A DNA stretch of 64,000 bases, taken from the NCBI GenBank assembly GCA_947503275.1, contig CANNCZ010000001.1, positions 682,001 through 746,000 of the forward strand, in the 5' to 3' direction. Of this stretch, positions 43,143-53,917 are shown piece after piece (within the stretch, counting starts at the first letter, position 1; each line of letters starts with the position of its first letter). The notes under the pieces were generated by a model. The model ran no database searches. It was not told the DNA's origin and saw only the letters and a program-made list of their open reading frames with translations. The DNA comes from an uncultured Erythrobacter sp. GTDB taxonomy: Bacteria; Pseudomonadota; Alphaproteobacteria; Sphingomonadales; Sphingomonadaceae. The position numbers were made by a program, and so were the translations under genes.

Positions 43143-44810
43143 ATGCTGACCCGGCTTTCCATCCGCAATATCGTCCTGATCGAAGCGCTCGACCTCGATT
43201 TCGCGCGTGGTTTGGGCGTGCTCACCGGGGAAACGGGCGCGGGTAAGTCGATCCTGCTTGATGCGTTGGGCCTGATATTGGGCGACCGGGCAGAGACGGC
43301 TCTGGTGCGCGCAGGCGAGGCCAAGGCGAGCGTCACGGCGAGTTTCGAGTTCGCAACGCTTCCAGCATTGATCGTAAACGCGCTGGACGAGGCAGATATT
43401 GATCTTGAACCGGGCGAGCCTCTGTTGATCCGCCGTCAGGTAAAGGCGGATGGCGGCTCCAAAGCCTTCGTCAATGACCAGCCGACCAGTGTGGCGTTGC
43501 TGCGCGAACTCGCGCCGGCTTTGGTTGAGCTGCACGGCCAGCATGATGATCGCGGCCTTGTGAACCCACGCGGCCATCGCGAGCTGCTCGACCGCTATGC
43601 TGGGATTGATCTGGGATTGCTAGGTCGGCGCTGGGCAAGCTGGGCAAAGGCCGAGGCTCAGCTGTCGGAGGCGCAGCGTGCACAAGAGCAGGCGAAGCTC
43701 GATCAAGATCTGCTGATCGCGCATCTGACCGAATTGACCACTTTGGAACCACAAGCGGGTGAGGAATCCCGGCTCGCGGCGACACGTGCGGATATGCAAA
43801 AGGGTGAGAAACTCTCGGGCGACCTCGAGGAATTGCGCCATATTTGGGAGGGATCAGACGCCCCACTCGCCTCGCTAAGGGTGGCGGCGCGCAAGCTTGA
43901 CCGGATCGCGGAGGAGCACCCGTTGCTCACTGAGGCGCTGGCATCGCTTGACCGTGCGGTGATTGAAGCGAGCGAGGCAGAGGACAGGTTGCAGGACGCA
44001 GCTTTGGCGTTGGTGCACGACCCGCAGGCGCTTGATGCGGCGGAGACCCGTCTGTTCGAACTGCGCGCGCTTGCTCGAAAGCATCGCTGTGAGGTCGATG
44101 CGCTGCCCGATGTGATGCGCGATATGCGCAGCAAACTGGACGCGATTGAGGGTGGTGACGCTCAGCTCGATGCGTTGGAAGCGGCGGCGAAAGAGGCGCG
44201 CGCGGCCTATTTGACCGCAGCGGAGAAAGCGCAGACCGCACGCATCAAAGCCGCCAAGCAACTCGACAAAGCGGTTGCAGCGGAACTCGCCCCGCTCAAG
44301 CTGGATGCCGCGCGTTTCCTAACCGCCATCGGCAAACTGCCAGAGGAGAAATGGGGCGCGCATGGCATGGATTCCGCTGAGTTCCTGATCGCCACCAACC
44401 CCGGCGCAGACTTTGCTCCGCTCGCCAAGATCGCATCAGGCGGTGAGCTGTCGCGCTTTATCCTCGCGCTGAAAGTGGCGCTGGCGGAAAAGGGTGGGGC
44501 GGCCACCATTATCTTTGACGAGATCGACCGCGGCGTTGGCGGCGCAGTGGCAAGCGCAATCGGCGACCGGCTTTCAAGGCTTGCAAGTGCCGAAGGGCAA
44601 TTGCTGGCGGTAACGCACAGCCCCCAAGTCGCCGCGCGCGGTGGCCAACATTATCTGATCGCCAAAGCATCAAGCGGTACGGTGACCAAAACAAGCGTGG
44701 TGCTGTTGGACGATACCGGGCGTCAGGAAGAAATCGCGCGGATGCTATCGGGCGCGGAAGTCACGCCAGAGGCGCGCGCGCAAGCCGACCGGTTGTTGGA
44801 GGGAGTGTGA
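43143..44810 (+). CDS. recN: DNA repair protein RecN
   Basis: An SMC-like ATPase of 555 aa used in double-strand-break repair. The N-terminal MLTRLSIRNIVLIEALDLDF and Walker A GETGAGKSILLDALGL are diagnostic. A central coiled-coil region spans about 160-390, and the C-terminal SGGELSRFILALK signature and FDEIDRGVGG Walker B follow. HSPQVAARG closes the ATPase head. The stop overlaps the next gene by TGATG. Confidence 0.97.
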   Translation: MLTRLSIRNIVLIEALDLDFARGLGVLTGETGAGKSILLDALGLILGDRAETALVRAGEAKASVTASFEFATLPALIVNALDEADIDLEPGEPLLIRRQVKADGGSKAFVNDQPTSVALLRELAPALVELHGQHDDRGLVNPRGHRELLDRYAGIDLGLLGRRWASWAKAEAQLSEAQRAQEQAKLDQDLLIAHLTELTTLEPQAGEESRLAATRADMQKGEKLSGDLEELRHIWEGSDAPLASLRVAARKLDRIAEEHPLLTEALASLDRAVIEASEAEDRLQDAALALVHDPQALDAAETRLFELRALARKHRCEVDALPDVMRDMRSKLDAIEGGDAQLDALEAAAKEARAAYLTAAEKAQTARIKAAKQLDKAVAAELAPLKLDAARFLTAIGKLPEEKWGAHGMDSAEFLIATNPGADFAPLAKIASGGELSRFILALKVALAEKGGAATIIFDEIDRGVGGAVASAIGDRLSRLASAEGQLLAVTHSPQVAARGGQHYLIAKASSGTVTKTSVVLLDDTGRQEEIARMLSGAEVTPEARAQADRLLEGV

Positions 44811-45274
44811 TGGAAATCTTGGGCGGGGCGCTGCTAGCGATCATTTTACTCACCTTGTTGGGCTCTGTGACCGCATTGGCATTTGCGTCCATGGCGTTTC
44901 TGGGTCTGGTGACCGAGATGAGCTTTAAACGGATCTTTTTCACGTCCTTTGGCGTGGGATTGCTGGCTCCGATACTGCTCGGCCTATGGGTGTCCTCGAC
45001 ACTCGGCGATGAGCGTGTTCAGCGCGAAATTCTCGCCGATGTGACCGAAGCAATATCCGGCTCAGATGAGGTGCTTGAAGCGCTCCCGAGAATTCGCGAA
45101 CTTCGTGAGCAATTGAGCGATGGCACGATCACGGCTGACGAGTTCGAAAGACAGCTGGAGGAGCTGATCCAAGAACGTCGTGGTTCGCGGATTGAACTGG
45201 AAGGCCCCGAAGCCGAAACGCAGGATTTGCCGCCGACTGAAGCGTTGCCGGAGCCATTGCCGGAGAGTGAATGA
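44810..45274 (+). CDS. membrane protein with acidic cytoplasmic tail, unknown function
   Basis: A 154-aa protein with two hydrophobic helices, at about residues 3-27 and 41-60, followed by an acidic helical tail containing DGTITADEFERQLEELIQERRG and a Glu/Pro-rich end. DGTITADEFERQ resembles SHOCT-type short C-terminal segments, where a small helical hairpin ends membrane proteins, but this is tentative. It overlaps recN at its start and the next membrane gene by ATGA, so all three are probably co-translated. Confidence 0.7.
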   Translation: MEILGGALLAIILLTLLGSVTALAFASMAFLGLVTEMSFKRIFFTSFGVGLLAPILLGLWVSSTLGDERVQREILADVTEAISGSDEVLEALPRIRELREQLSDGTITADEFERQLEELIQERRGSRIELEGPEAETQDLPPTEALPEPLPESE

Positions 45275-45591
45275 TGGACGACAATCCCAAATATGAATTG
45301 GTCGCCAAGGTCAGCATTGTCATCATCCTATGCCTGATGGTCGTGGCCAGCATCATGTTGTTGATGATTATGGTCGTGCAGTCGGCATATATGGAATTCA
45401 ATGCAGACACGTGGTGGGGATTTGTGGTGCCTCCAGCGCTGTGGCTGGGGTTCTGCGGATTTTCGATCTGGGCGATCACCCGGCTGAAACGCGCCATCGG
45501 CCCAACTAACATGGCGCCGACGTTCTGGTTCGCAGGAATGTGTATGGTCGCCATTGTTGGGTTGGCGGTTTTGATCCTGTTTACGAGTTGA
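45271..45591 (+). CDS. three-helix membrane protein of unknown function
   Basis: A 106-aa hydrophobic protein with segments at about residues 11-38, 47-70 and 82-104, separated by the short loops NADTWWG and TRLKRAIGPTN. I recognise no family. It starts in an ATGA overlap with the preceding gene and could pair with that protein in the membrane. Confidence 0.65.
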   Translation: MMDDNPKYELVAKVSIVIILCLMVVASIMLLMIMVVQSAYMEFNADTWWGFVVPPALWLGFCGFSIWAITRLKRAIGPTNMAPTFWFAGMCMVAIVGLAVLILFTS

Positions 45592-45614
45592 GTGGATTGG
45601 GTGTTGGAGTTGGT

Positions 45615-45995
45615 ATGATGAACAGGCGTGCATTCGTTGGTGCCTCTGCGCTGACACTGCTTTCTGCCTGCGGACATCCGGCATTGGGAAAGATTGAAAA
45701 TATGGAAGAAGGATACGGTTTGATCGGCCAAATGAAGGTCGCCGATGGAATGCGTGATATGGTGATCGCGGCACTTTTTGAGGGCACGCAAAACATGCCG
45801 GGGAACATAGCCTACATGATCGCTGAGGATCTGGATGACCCGAATTCGATCTGGATTACGGAAGTCTGGCAGACAAAGACCGATCACGCGAACAGTTTGC
45901 AATTGCCGAGCGTTCAGGACGCGATAGGCAAGGCACGCCCCCATATCTCCGGGTTTGGAACACGGGTCGAAACAAAACCAATCCTGCGTAGCTGA
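45615..45995 (+). CDS. lipoprotein with antibiotic-biosynthesis-monooxygenase-like domain
   Basis: A 126-aa protein with a signal segment that starts MMNRRAFVGASAL and ends in the lipobox LLSAC. The mature part, GLIGQMKVADGMRDMVIAAL with ITEVWQTKTDHANSLQLPSVQDAIGKA, follows the dimeric alpha/beta barrel of the ABM/YgiN quinol-monooxygenase group. An exported, lipidated ABM protein is unusual. I chose ATG 45615 with GGAG just upstream; a longer frame from 45540 overlaps the previous gene. ligA follows nine bases after the stop. Confidence 0.75.
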   Translation: MMNRRAFVGASALTLLSACGHPALGKIENMEEGYGLIGQMKVADGMRDMVIAALFEGTQNMPGNIAYMIAEDLDDPNSIWITEVWQTKTDHANSLQLPSVQDAIGKARPHISGFGTRVETKPILRS

Positions 45996-48077
<2,082 letters not shown>

Positions 48078-48078
48078 G

Positions 48079-49263
48079 ATGAAGCTCGAAGACGAAATGA
48101 ACGCGCGCATTCCGGGCTTTTTCAAATCGCTGATGCGTGATCTGGAAGCGCCGCGTCAGGTGCGCGGATTTGGGACCGGGTGGTTTTCCGGCTTCTTTGC
48201 AATGTTGCTCGCAATAGCCGGTCTGTTGATGGTGATTGCGCTGCGCTTTCCCGACTGGTTTGCGACCCCGGAATTGGCGGTGGTTACGGGCTGGACCGGG
48301 TTTAGAGCGGCGGTGCATGTCATCCTTCTCGCCAGCTACGCGCTGTCATTGCTCAGCCTGTTGCTGCGCCCGCGAAAGGCGCTGGGGTTCTTTGCTCTGA
48401 TGATCGGCCTTGGCGCGGCTTTGCTGGGCGGGGCGAATGTGCAGCCGGAGGAAACGCGGTCATGGGGCGTGTTTTTCGGCCTTGATTTCTTTGTGGTGAA
48501 CCTGCTGGTGACGGGATTTATGTTCGCGCCAATTGAGCGTTTCAAGCCGCATAGGCGCGAACAAAGGCTGTTCCGAACCGAATGGCGCGAGGATCTGTTC
48601 TACTTCCTGATCAGTTCGATGTTTGTGCAATTGCTCGGCTTTTTGGCGCTCGCCCCATCGACGGTGATCAATGAGAATACGAGCAGCTTTGATGCGTTTC
48701 GCGCGAGTGTCGCCAGCCTGCCGTGGATTGTGCAGTTCATCATTGTGCTGGTCGCATCGGATGTGGCGCAATATTGGTATCACCGGATGTTCCATAAGGT
48801 GCCGTTCCTGTGGGGCTTTCACGCGATCCACCACAGCGCGCAATCGATGGATTGGCTGGCGGGAAGCCGGATGCACTTTATCGAGATCATTATGCTGCGC
48901 GCGATCACGTCGCTGCCGCTCTTTACCCTGGGTTTCAGCCCGTCTGTGATGCAAGCTTATCTCGGCTTTGTGTATGTTTGGTCTTCGCTGTTGCATGCCA
49001 ACATTGGCGGCAATTTGAATGGGGTGGGGCACTGGCTTGCGACACCACGTTTCCACCATTGGCACCATGGGTTGGAGGATGAAGCCTTTGATGTGAATTT
49101 CGCCATTCACTTCCCGTGGATTGATAAGCTGTTTGGCACTTTCCACCTGCCAAAGGATCGCTGGCCCAAGGATTACGGCATTCCCGAGGATGTGCCGCGC
49201 AATTACTTTGGCCAATTCCTCTACCCTTGGACGCGGACGGGAAAGAAAACCAATGACACTTGA
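48079..49263 (+). CDS. sterol desaturase/fatty acid hydroxylase superfamily membrane protein
   Basis: A 394-aa membrane protein. About four hydrophobic segments fill the N-terminal 200 residues. The C-terminal half carries the di-iron His clusters HRMFHK, HAIHHSA and HHWHHG, together with a single His in MHFIE. The superfamily oxidises lipids, carotenoids or alkyl groups using a di-iron centre; the substrate here is not evident. It starts just after ligA and overlaps the CinA-like gene by 11 bases. Confidence 0.88.
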   Translation: MKLEDEMNARIPGFFKSLMRDLEAPRQVRGFGTGWFSGFFAMLLAIAGLLMVIALRFPDWFATPELAVVTGWTGFRAAVHVILLASYALSLLSLLLRPRKALGFFALMIGLGAALLGGANVQPEETRSWGVFFGLDFFVVNLLVTGFMFAPIERFKPHRREQRLFRTEWREDLFYFLISSMFVQLLGFLALAPSTVINENTSSFDAFRASVASLPWIVQFIIVLVASDVAQYWYHRMFHKVPFLWGFHAIHHSAQSMDWLAGSRMHFIEIIMLRAITSLPLFTLGFSPSVMQAYLGFVYVWSSLLHANIGGNLNGVGHWLATPRFHHWHHGLEDEAFDVNFAIHFPWIDKLFGTFHLPKDRWPKDYGIPEDVPRNYFGQFLYPWTRTGKKTNDT

Positions 49264-49744
49264 GGCACTGCATCCCCAAGCGCTGCGCATCGCAGGGCTG
49301 CTGCGCGAAAGGGGAGAGACCATCGCAGTGGCCGATGGCGCGACTGGCGGGTTGATTGCGGCGAGCTTGCTGACGGTGCCGGGTGCGCTCGATTTCTACG
49401 TGGGCGGCGGGGTCGTCTATTCCTTCAAAGCCCGCGACGTGTTGTTTGATCTGCCGCGTGAGGCCTATGCGGGCATGCGCTCCGTCACTGAGGAATATGC
49501 GGGACTTCAGGCGACAGCTATCCGAGACCGGATGGGCGCAAACTGGGGCATTGCGGAAAGCGGTTCGGCGGGATCAAGCAAGCACCCGATGGGCGTCACA
49601 TCAGGCCGCAGCATTGCAGCGGTCGCGACGCCGGACACCCAATTCACCCGTGCGCTAAGCACAGACAGCGATGACCGGATCGCCAATATGAACGCCTTCA
49701 CCCGCAACGCGCTTGGCCTGCTTGAGGATGCGCTTTCGCAATAA
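49253..49744 (+). CDS. CinA C-terminal-domain family protein, catalytic segment altered
   Basis: A 163-aa protein of the CinA/PncC (NMN amidohydrolase) fold. VADGATGGLIAASLLTVPGALDFYVGGGVVYS and the ending NMNAFTRNALGLLEDAL match the family. The usual motif AES(C/L)TGG reads ADGATGG here, so the catalytic Ser is Gly, and the Lys-bearing YSNEAK reads YSFKAR. Deamidase activity is therefore doubtful. I chose ATG 49253, where MTLEALHPQALRIAGLL begins; it overlaps the previous gene. A longer frame is a shadow of that gene. Confidence 0.78.
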   Translation: MTLEALHPQALRIAGLLRERGETIAVADGATGGLIAASLLTVPGALDFYVGGGVVYSFKARDVLFDLPREAYAGMRSVTEEYAGLQATAIRDRMGANWGIAESGSAGSSKHPMGVTSGRSIAAVATPDTQFTRALSTDSDDRIANMNAFTRNALGLLEDALSQ

Positions 49745-49837
49745 ATTTCGGCGCCGTTGTCGAATCCGCCTTGCGCCATACGTCTCCCTATCAGAGCCTA
49801 GCCAAACCGGCGCGGCGAGAATGGAAGGGAACTTGAT

Positions 49838-50194
49838 ATGCAATATATGATGCTGATCCACGAGGATGAGACATATTACGCCGGCGACGATGCCGCGCAG
49901 AAAATGGAAGCCACGATTGCAGGGCATATGAAGCTGATCGAAGAGCTTAGCGCGAGCGGGTTGGCGTGGTCGGGTGAGCGTTTGCAGGGCAATGAGACCG
50001 CGACCACGATTAGATATAAGGCAGGCGAGAGCGCATTGCATGATGGTCCCTATGCGGAAACGCATGAGGAGCTGGGCGGGTTCTACATCGTCGATGCGCC
50101 CGATCTCGACACGGCGATCGAGTGGGCGCGCAAGATCCCTGTCCCCGGTGACGGCGCAGTCGAAGTCCGTCCGGTGTGGGTCGAAGAGCAATAG
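49838..50194 (+). CDS. YCII-related (DGPF-type) protein
   Basis: A 118-aa protein of the YCII fold. MQYMMLIHEDE at the start and the DGPYAETHEELGGFYIVDAPDLDTAIEWA segment are the DGPF signature, and EVRPVWVEE ends the domain. Such proteins are repeatedly found beside ECF sigma factors of the ECF42 group, and one follows eight bases downstream here. Their biochemical role is not established. Confidence 0.9.
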   Translation: MQYMMLIHEDETYYAGDDAAQKMEATIAGHMKLIEELSASGLAWSGERLQGNETATTIRYKAGESALHDGPYAETHEELGGFYIVDAPDLDTAIEWARKIPVPGDGAVEVRPVWVEEQ

Positions 50195-50201
50195 TCCGCG
50201 G

Positions 50202-51410
50202 ATGAGCGAGGTCGCATATGCGATTGCCAATGCACGGCCACGGGTGGTTGCCGCCTTGGCCGTGCATTGCCGCGACCTTGATCTGGCCGAAGATGCTTTT
50301 GCTGACGCTGCTGCCAAATGCCTTGAGCAAGTCGATCCGCCCCGGAGCATAGCGGCGTGGTTGATGACGGCGGCAAAGCGCAAAGTCGTTGATACGATCC
50401 GCCGCCAGAGAGCGGAAGCAAGGGCAATTGAGGGCGCTGCGCAGACCACGGAAATGGCCGATATTCTCACCTTGCCTGAACCGATTGCGGATGAACGGCT
50501 GCGCCTCATCTTTATCTGCTGCCATCCTGCATTGGCGATAGAGGCGCGGGTTGCTTTGGCGTTGAAGGTGATTTGTGGGCTGCCCGTTGCCGAGATTGCG
50601 CGGCTGTTCCTGACCAGTGAGCAGACGATGTTTCAACGGATTACCCGAGCAAAACGCAAGGTTCGCGACGCTGGAATTGCGTTTGAATTGCCCGCGAGAA
50701 AGGCATGGGCAGAGCGTCTTGACGCGGTGCTGTTGACGTTGGAACTAGCATACACCGCCGGCTATCAGGATGCCGGCGGTGAGCGTGACGGAGAGCTGTC
50801 AGGCGAGGTCGCGCGGCTTGCGATGATGGTCGCGGAATTGCTGCCCAAAGAGCCTGAGGCATTGGGGCTGGCCGCTTTGGTGTTGCTTGCAAATGCGCGT
50901 GAGAATGCGCGTGTGGATGATGACGGCGTGATGGTGCCGTTGTCGCAGCAGGACGTAACCGCGTGGGATTTTGAGGCGATTGAGCAGGCGCGGCTATGGC
51001 TCGATCTGGCGGCGCAGGATCAGCGCACCGGCCCGTATCAGGTGATGGCAGCGATCCAGCTTACTCATGTGCGCAGAGCCTTTGACAGGCAGACCGATTA
51101 TGCTGTGATCACGACACTTTATGATGCTCTGTTCGCAATGCGGCCGGGGCCGATGGTTGTGATCAATCGGGCGATGGCGCTGAGCAAGGTTCAGGGTGCT
51201 GAGCGCGGGCTTGAAGAGCTGGAGTCAATGGATGCCGAGCAGCTCAAAAACGCGCGACCTTATTACGCCGCGCGGGCTGAATTGTTGACGCAGGCTGGGC
51301 GGAGCGCCGAGGCGGCATCAGCGCTGGATATGGCGATCAAGCTTGATCCGCCTCGCGCAGAACGGTTGTTCTTGGAACGCAAAAAGTCCGCTCTGTTCGC
51401 GGAGGATTAG
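50202..51410 (+). CDS. ECF-family RNA polymerase sigma factor (ECF42-like) with long C-terminal domain
   Basis: A 402-aa sigma factor. Region 2 spans about residues 8-75 (DLDLAEDAFADAAAKCLEQ, WLMTAAKRKVVDTIRRQRA) and region 4 about 115-165 (ARVALALKVICGLPVAEIARLFLTSEQTMFQRITRAKRKV). An extra C-terminal domain of about 220 residues is largely helical and TPR-like. This architecture, plus the DGPF gene just upstream, is the known ECF42 arrangement, in which the C-terminal extension replaces a classical anti-sigma factor. The longer frame from 49974 is a shadow of the upstream gene. Confidence 0.9.
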   Translation: MSEVAYAIANARPRVVAALAVHCRDLDLAEDAFADAAAKCLEQVDPPRSIAAWLMTAAKRKVVDTIRRQRAEARAIEGAAQTTEMADILTLPEPIADERLRLIFICCHPALAIEARVALALKVICGLPVAEIARLFLTSEQTMFQRITRAKRKVRDAGIAFELPARKAWAERLDAVLLTLELAYTAGYQDAGGERDGELSGEVARLAMMVAELLPKEPEALGLAALVLLANARENARVDDDGVMVPLSQQDVTAWDFEAIEQARLWLDLAAQDQRTGPYQVMAAIQLTHVRRAFDRQTDYAVITTLYDALFAMRPGPMVVINRAMALSKVQGAERGLEELESMDAEQLKNARPYYAARAELLTQAGRSAEAASALDMAIKLDPPRAERLFLERKKSALFAED

Positions 51411-52102
51411 CGATCTTGCAGGTCGGGCACCCACTTCATCACTCCGCCGGGAAATGGGGTCCACTGTCCGACCTCTACGCCTGATGCGGCGAGCTGATCG
51501 CTGGTCCATTGATTGCAGGTGTTTGCAAAGTGATAGGTGCCGAGCGCAGTGTAGAACACGTCATGGCGCGCATATCCAGGCAGGGTCTCCCGTTTGCCGG
51601 TCGGTGCAAGGTGGCCGGCGATAGCTTGGGTCAATGCACGGTATTCCGAAGGACGCAGACGGAGCACGCGCATATCTTCGTCTGGAGCAGGGCGCACATA
51701 ATGCGCAACGTGCAGCACCGCCTCGCCGCCGGTGAGCGCGTTGATGGCGGTCGATGGTTTTAGGTCCAACCAAGTGGGCGTTTCGAGGAAGAATGCGCGC
51801 TCCCCCCAACTCACTGCGACGTGGGTATAGGGGCGCGTGGGTGCGACGAGATCGCTCGAAGGAAAGATTGCTTGCCAGTCCATTTCCGGTGTGACCAGCG
51901 GCATCACGATCTCAGTGTGAATGCCGTTTGATCCCACCAGAATTTCGATGCTTCGCTCGTTGGGGAGAGGCTCAACCCAATCACCATTGCGCGGTATCGC
52001 CGAGCCAATCCATCCGAACAGCGCAAACAGGGCAATAGGCGCGAACAGCGAAGCCGCGACCCATTTGGTGAGGCGCAATGCCAAAGGCTTCTTACCGCGC
52101 AA
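51407..52102 (-). CDS. DUF2459/TIGR02117-type protein
   Basis: A 231-aa protein with one N-terminal membrane helix at about 15-37. The exported domain contains SNGIHTEIVMPL, VSWGERAFFLETPTW and the C-terminal NTCNQWTSDQLAASG. The last segment has the Cys/Asn/Trp pattern of DUF2459, an uncharacterised NlpC-like family. The start appears to be a TTG at 52102 inside the end of prmA; no ATG lies nearby, so the exact start is uncertain. It is the last gene of the SDR-bla-prmA run. Confidence 0.8.
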   Translation of the reverse strand: MRGKKPLALRLTKWVAASLFAPIALFALFGWIGSAIPRNGDWVEPLPNERSIEILVGSNGIHTEIVMPLVTPEMDWQAIFPSSDLVAPTRPYTHVAVSWGERAFFLETPTWLDLKPSTAINALTGGEAVLHVAHYVRPAPDEDMRVLRLRPSEYRALTQAIAGHLAPTGKRETLPGYARHDVFYTALGTYHFANTCNQWTSDQLAASGVEVGQWTPFPGGVMKWVPDLQDR

Positions 52103-53000
52103 GACGACGTTTCAGCCAGAGGATCGCCCAATCCCCGCGCTGGATCGAAGACACCAAGCGAAAGCCCGCGCGGCGATAGGCCCGGCGCACAGCGGCCTCT
52201 TGCTCGCCCGCCAATAACCCTGCGAGCAACACACTGCCCGAAGGCGAAACCGATGCGGCGAAGTCGTCAGCCAATTCGATCAGGGGTCCGGCCAAGATAT
52301 TGGCGATCAAGAGGTCATAGGGCCCGCGTATCCGCAGCAGCGGATCATCCATTCCCGGCGCAATCACCATCGTCATTGCGCCGGCCCCGCTGCCGAGAGC
52401 TATGTTATTGAGCGCCGCGTTGTCTTCCACTACTTCGCCGCAAACGGGGTCGATATCGGATGCTGTGACATGTGCACGCGGCCACAACGCCATCGCCGCA
52501 AAGCCCAGCAAGCCAGTGCCGGTTCCAATATCCGCGATGTTGCGATTGTGAAGGCCGCTCGCCTTCATTTCGCCGAGCATTTCAAGGCACCCTGCGGTGG
52601 TTTGATGCTGTCCTGTGCCGAAGGCTTGTGAGGCAGGGATCGCGAAGTTTATCGCGTCGTCCGCGGGCGGAAACTCAGGGATATGGACGTAGAACTGTCC
52701 TGCGCGGATTGGCGGCGTTCCTTGCTGGCTTAATGTGACCCAGTCTTCGTCCGGCAGCTTTTCAACTTTGATCGAAGGGGCTGAACCGGAAAAGAGCGCG
52801 CCCAATGCGCGTTTCTGCTCCGCATTGGGCTTACGCGGATACCACCCTTCAAGCACCCAATCCTCTGGCTTATCTTCGCTGATCTCGCGGCCTGAAATGA
52901 CGAGGTCATAATCCCATTCCTCCAGATCGTCATGCGCGAGTAGGGCCGCCTGCACATCGGGTTTTGGTGCAAGGGCGGTGAGTTTCCAGCTCGTGCTCAC
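52092..53000 (-). CDS. prmA: ribosomal protein L11 methyltransferase
   Basis: A SAM-dependent enzyme of 302 aa that trimethylates ribosomal protein L11. The N-terminal L11-recognition domain is followed by the conserved IPASQAFGTGQHQTT segment. The methyltransferase motif DIGTGTGLLGFAA, the acidic SDIDP, and LIANILAGPLIELADDF complete the call. The GTG start overlaps the stop of the metallo-beta-lactamase gene by four bases, and its end overlaps the DUF2459 gene. Confidence 0.95.
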   Translation of the reverse strand: MSTSWKLTALAPKPDVQAALLAHDDLEEWDYDLVISGREISEDKPEDWVLEGWYPRKPNAEQKRALGALFSGSAPSIKVEKLPDEDWVTLSQQGTPPIRAGQFYVHIPEFPPADDAINFAIPASQAFGTGQHQTTAGCLEMLGEMKASGLHNRNIADIGTGTGLLGFAAMALWPRAHVTASDIDPVCGEVVEDNAALNNIALGSGAGAMTMVIAPGMDDPLLRIRGPYDLLIANILAGPLIELADDFAASVSPSGSVLLAGLLAGEQEAAVRRAYRRAGFRLVSSIQRGDWAILWLKRRLAR

Positions 53001-53917
53001 TGGGTTGCACCAGCTTCGCGTTCGAGGCGAGCATTGAGATCGCGCGTTTTGCCGTCTGCATATTCTTCGCAGGTTACGCCGCCTTCAAGCGTACCCGTGG
53101 CTGCGCGCTCAATCATACGACTGTGCGAAGGGTGCGGGGTGAGGAGAATGTCGCAGTCGAGCGCTCTCACACGGGCGATGCCTGCGCGATAGGCTGCGAC
53201 ATAGTCAGGGTGATCGGAGAATTTGTAATCATCTCGACTTACTGGAGACATGCTGTCTGCATAAGCAATAGTTTTGCAGGTTTCGCCATCGCAGCTTTCC
53301 CACTGCCACGACATCGCGCCGGGGGAATGGCCGGGGGTTTCGATTGGGACAATCCCCAATGCTTCCAGAAACTCTTGAATCGCCGGGCTTTGGTAAGGTG
53401 TGCCTTGCGCGATTGGCTCCATCGGCTCGTGCATATCCGCCTGTGGGTCATCGGGGTGGGTGATGCCGCTGCTCATCACCGCAATGGCAATCTCCGATGA
53501 TACCGGGATCGCGCCAGTTGCCTCTTGCACTTTGGCCACGCCGCCCACGTGGTCGAAATGTTCATGGCTGCTCAACAGGATGCTGACGTCTCTGAGGTCA
53601 AAGCCAAGTTTGGCGATATTGGCGAGCACAACGTCAGCGCCTGTATTTGTGCCGGTGTCTATCAAGACGTGACTGTCATTATTCAAGATCAGGATCGCGG
53701 CAATCCCGCATGTGCCGACATAGTAAGTGTTGCCGTGGATCTTAAACGGTTCGGCGGGCTTGTCCCAATCATCCCACTTTTCGCATTCTTCAGAGAAGCG
53801 AACGATGTCCGATAAGTTCTGCGCTTGATCGACTTCTTGGATTGCAGGCGATTGGGCCACGCTTTGGATGCAAGCGGAGAGGATCAGGAACGACAGGGGG
53901 AGCGTTTTAGCGAACAT
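52997..53917 (-). CDS. subclass B3-type metallo-beta-lactamase
   Basis: A 306-aa exported hydrolase. The signal segment ends at LILSAC, so it may be a lipoprotein. The zinc motif is HEHFDH (HxHxDH), followed by GHSPGAMSW and the third His in LLTPHPSHS, the layout of subclass B3. The core resembles chromosomal environmental B3 enzymes, but activity on beta-lactams cannot be assumed. I chose ATG 53917, which has GGAG six bases upstream. It overlaps the SDR gene upstream and prmA downstream; the BlaI/M56 pair is 7 kb away and not linked. Confidence 0.87.
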   Translation of the reverse strand: MFAKTLPLSFLILSACIQSVAQSPAIQEVDQAQNLSDIVRFSEECEKWDDWDKPAEPFKIHGNTYYVGTCGIAAILILNNDSHVLIDTGTNTGADVVLANIAKLGFDLRDVSILLSSHEHFDHVGGVAKVQEATGAIPVSSEIAIAVMSSGITHPDDPQADMHEPMEPIAQGTPYQSPAIQEFLEALGIVPIETPGHSPGAMSWQWESCDGETCKTIAYADSMSPVSRDDYKFSDHPDYVAAYRAGIARVRALDCDILLTPHPSHSRMIERAATGTLEGGVTCEEYADGKTRDLNARLEREAGATQ

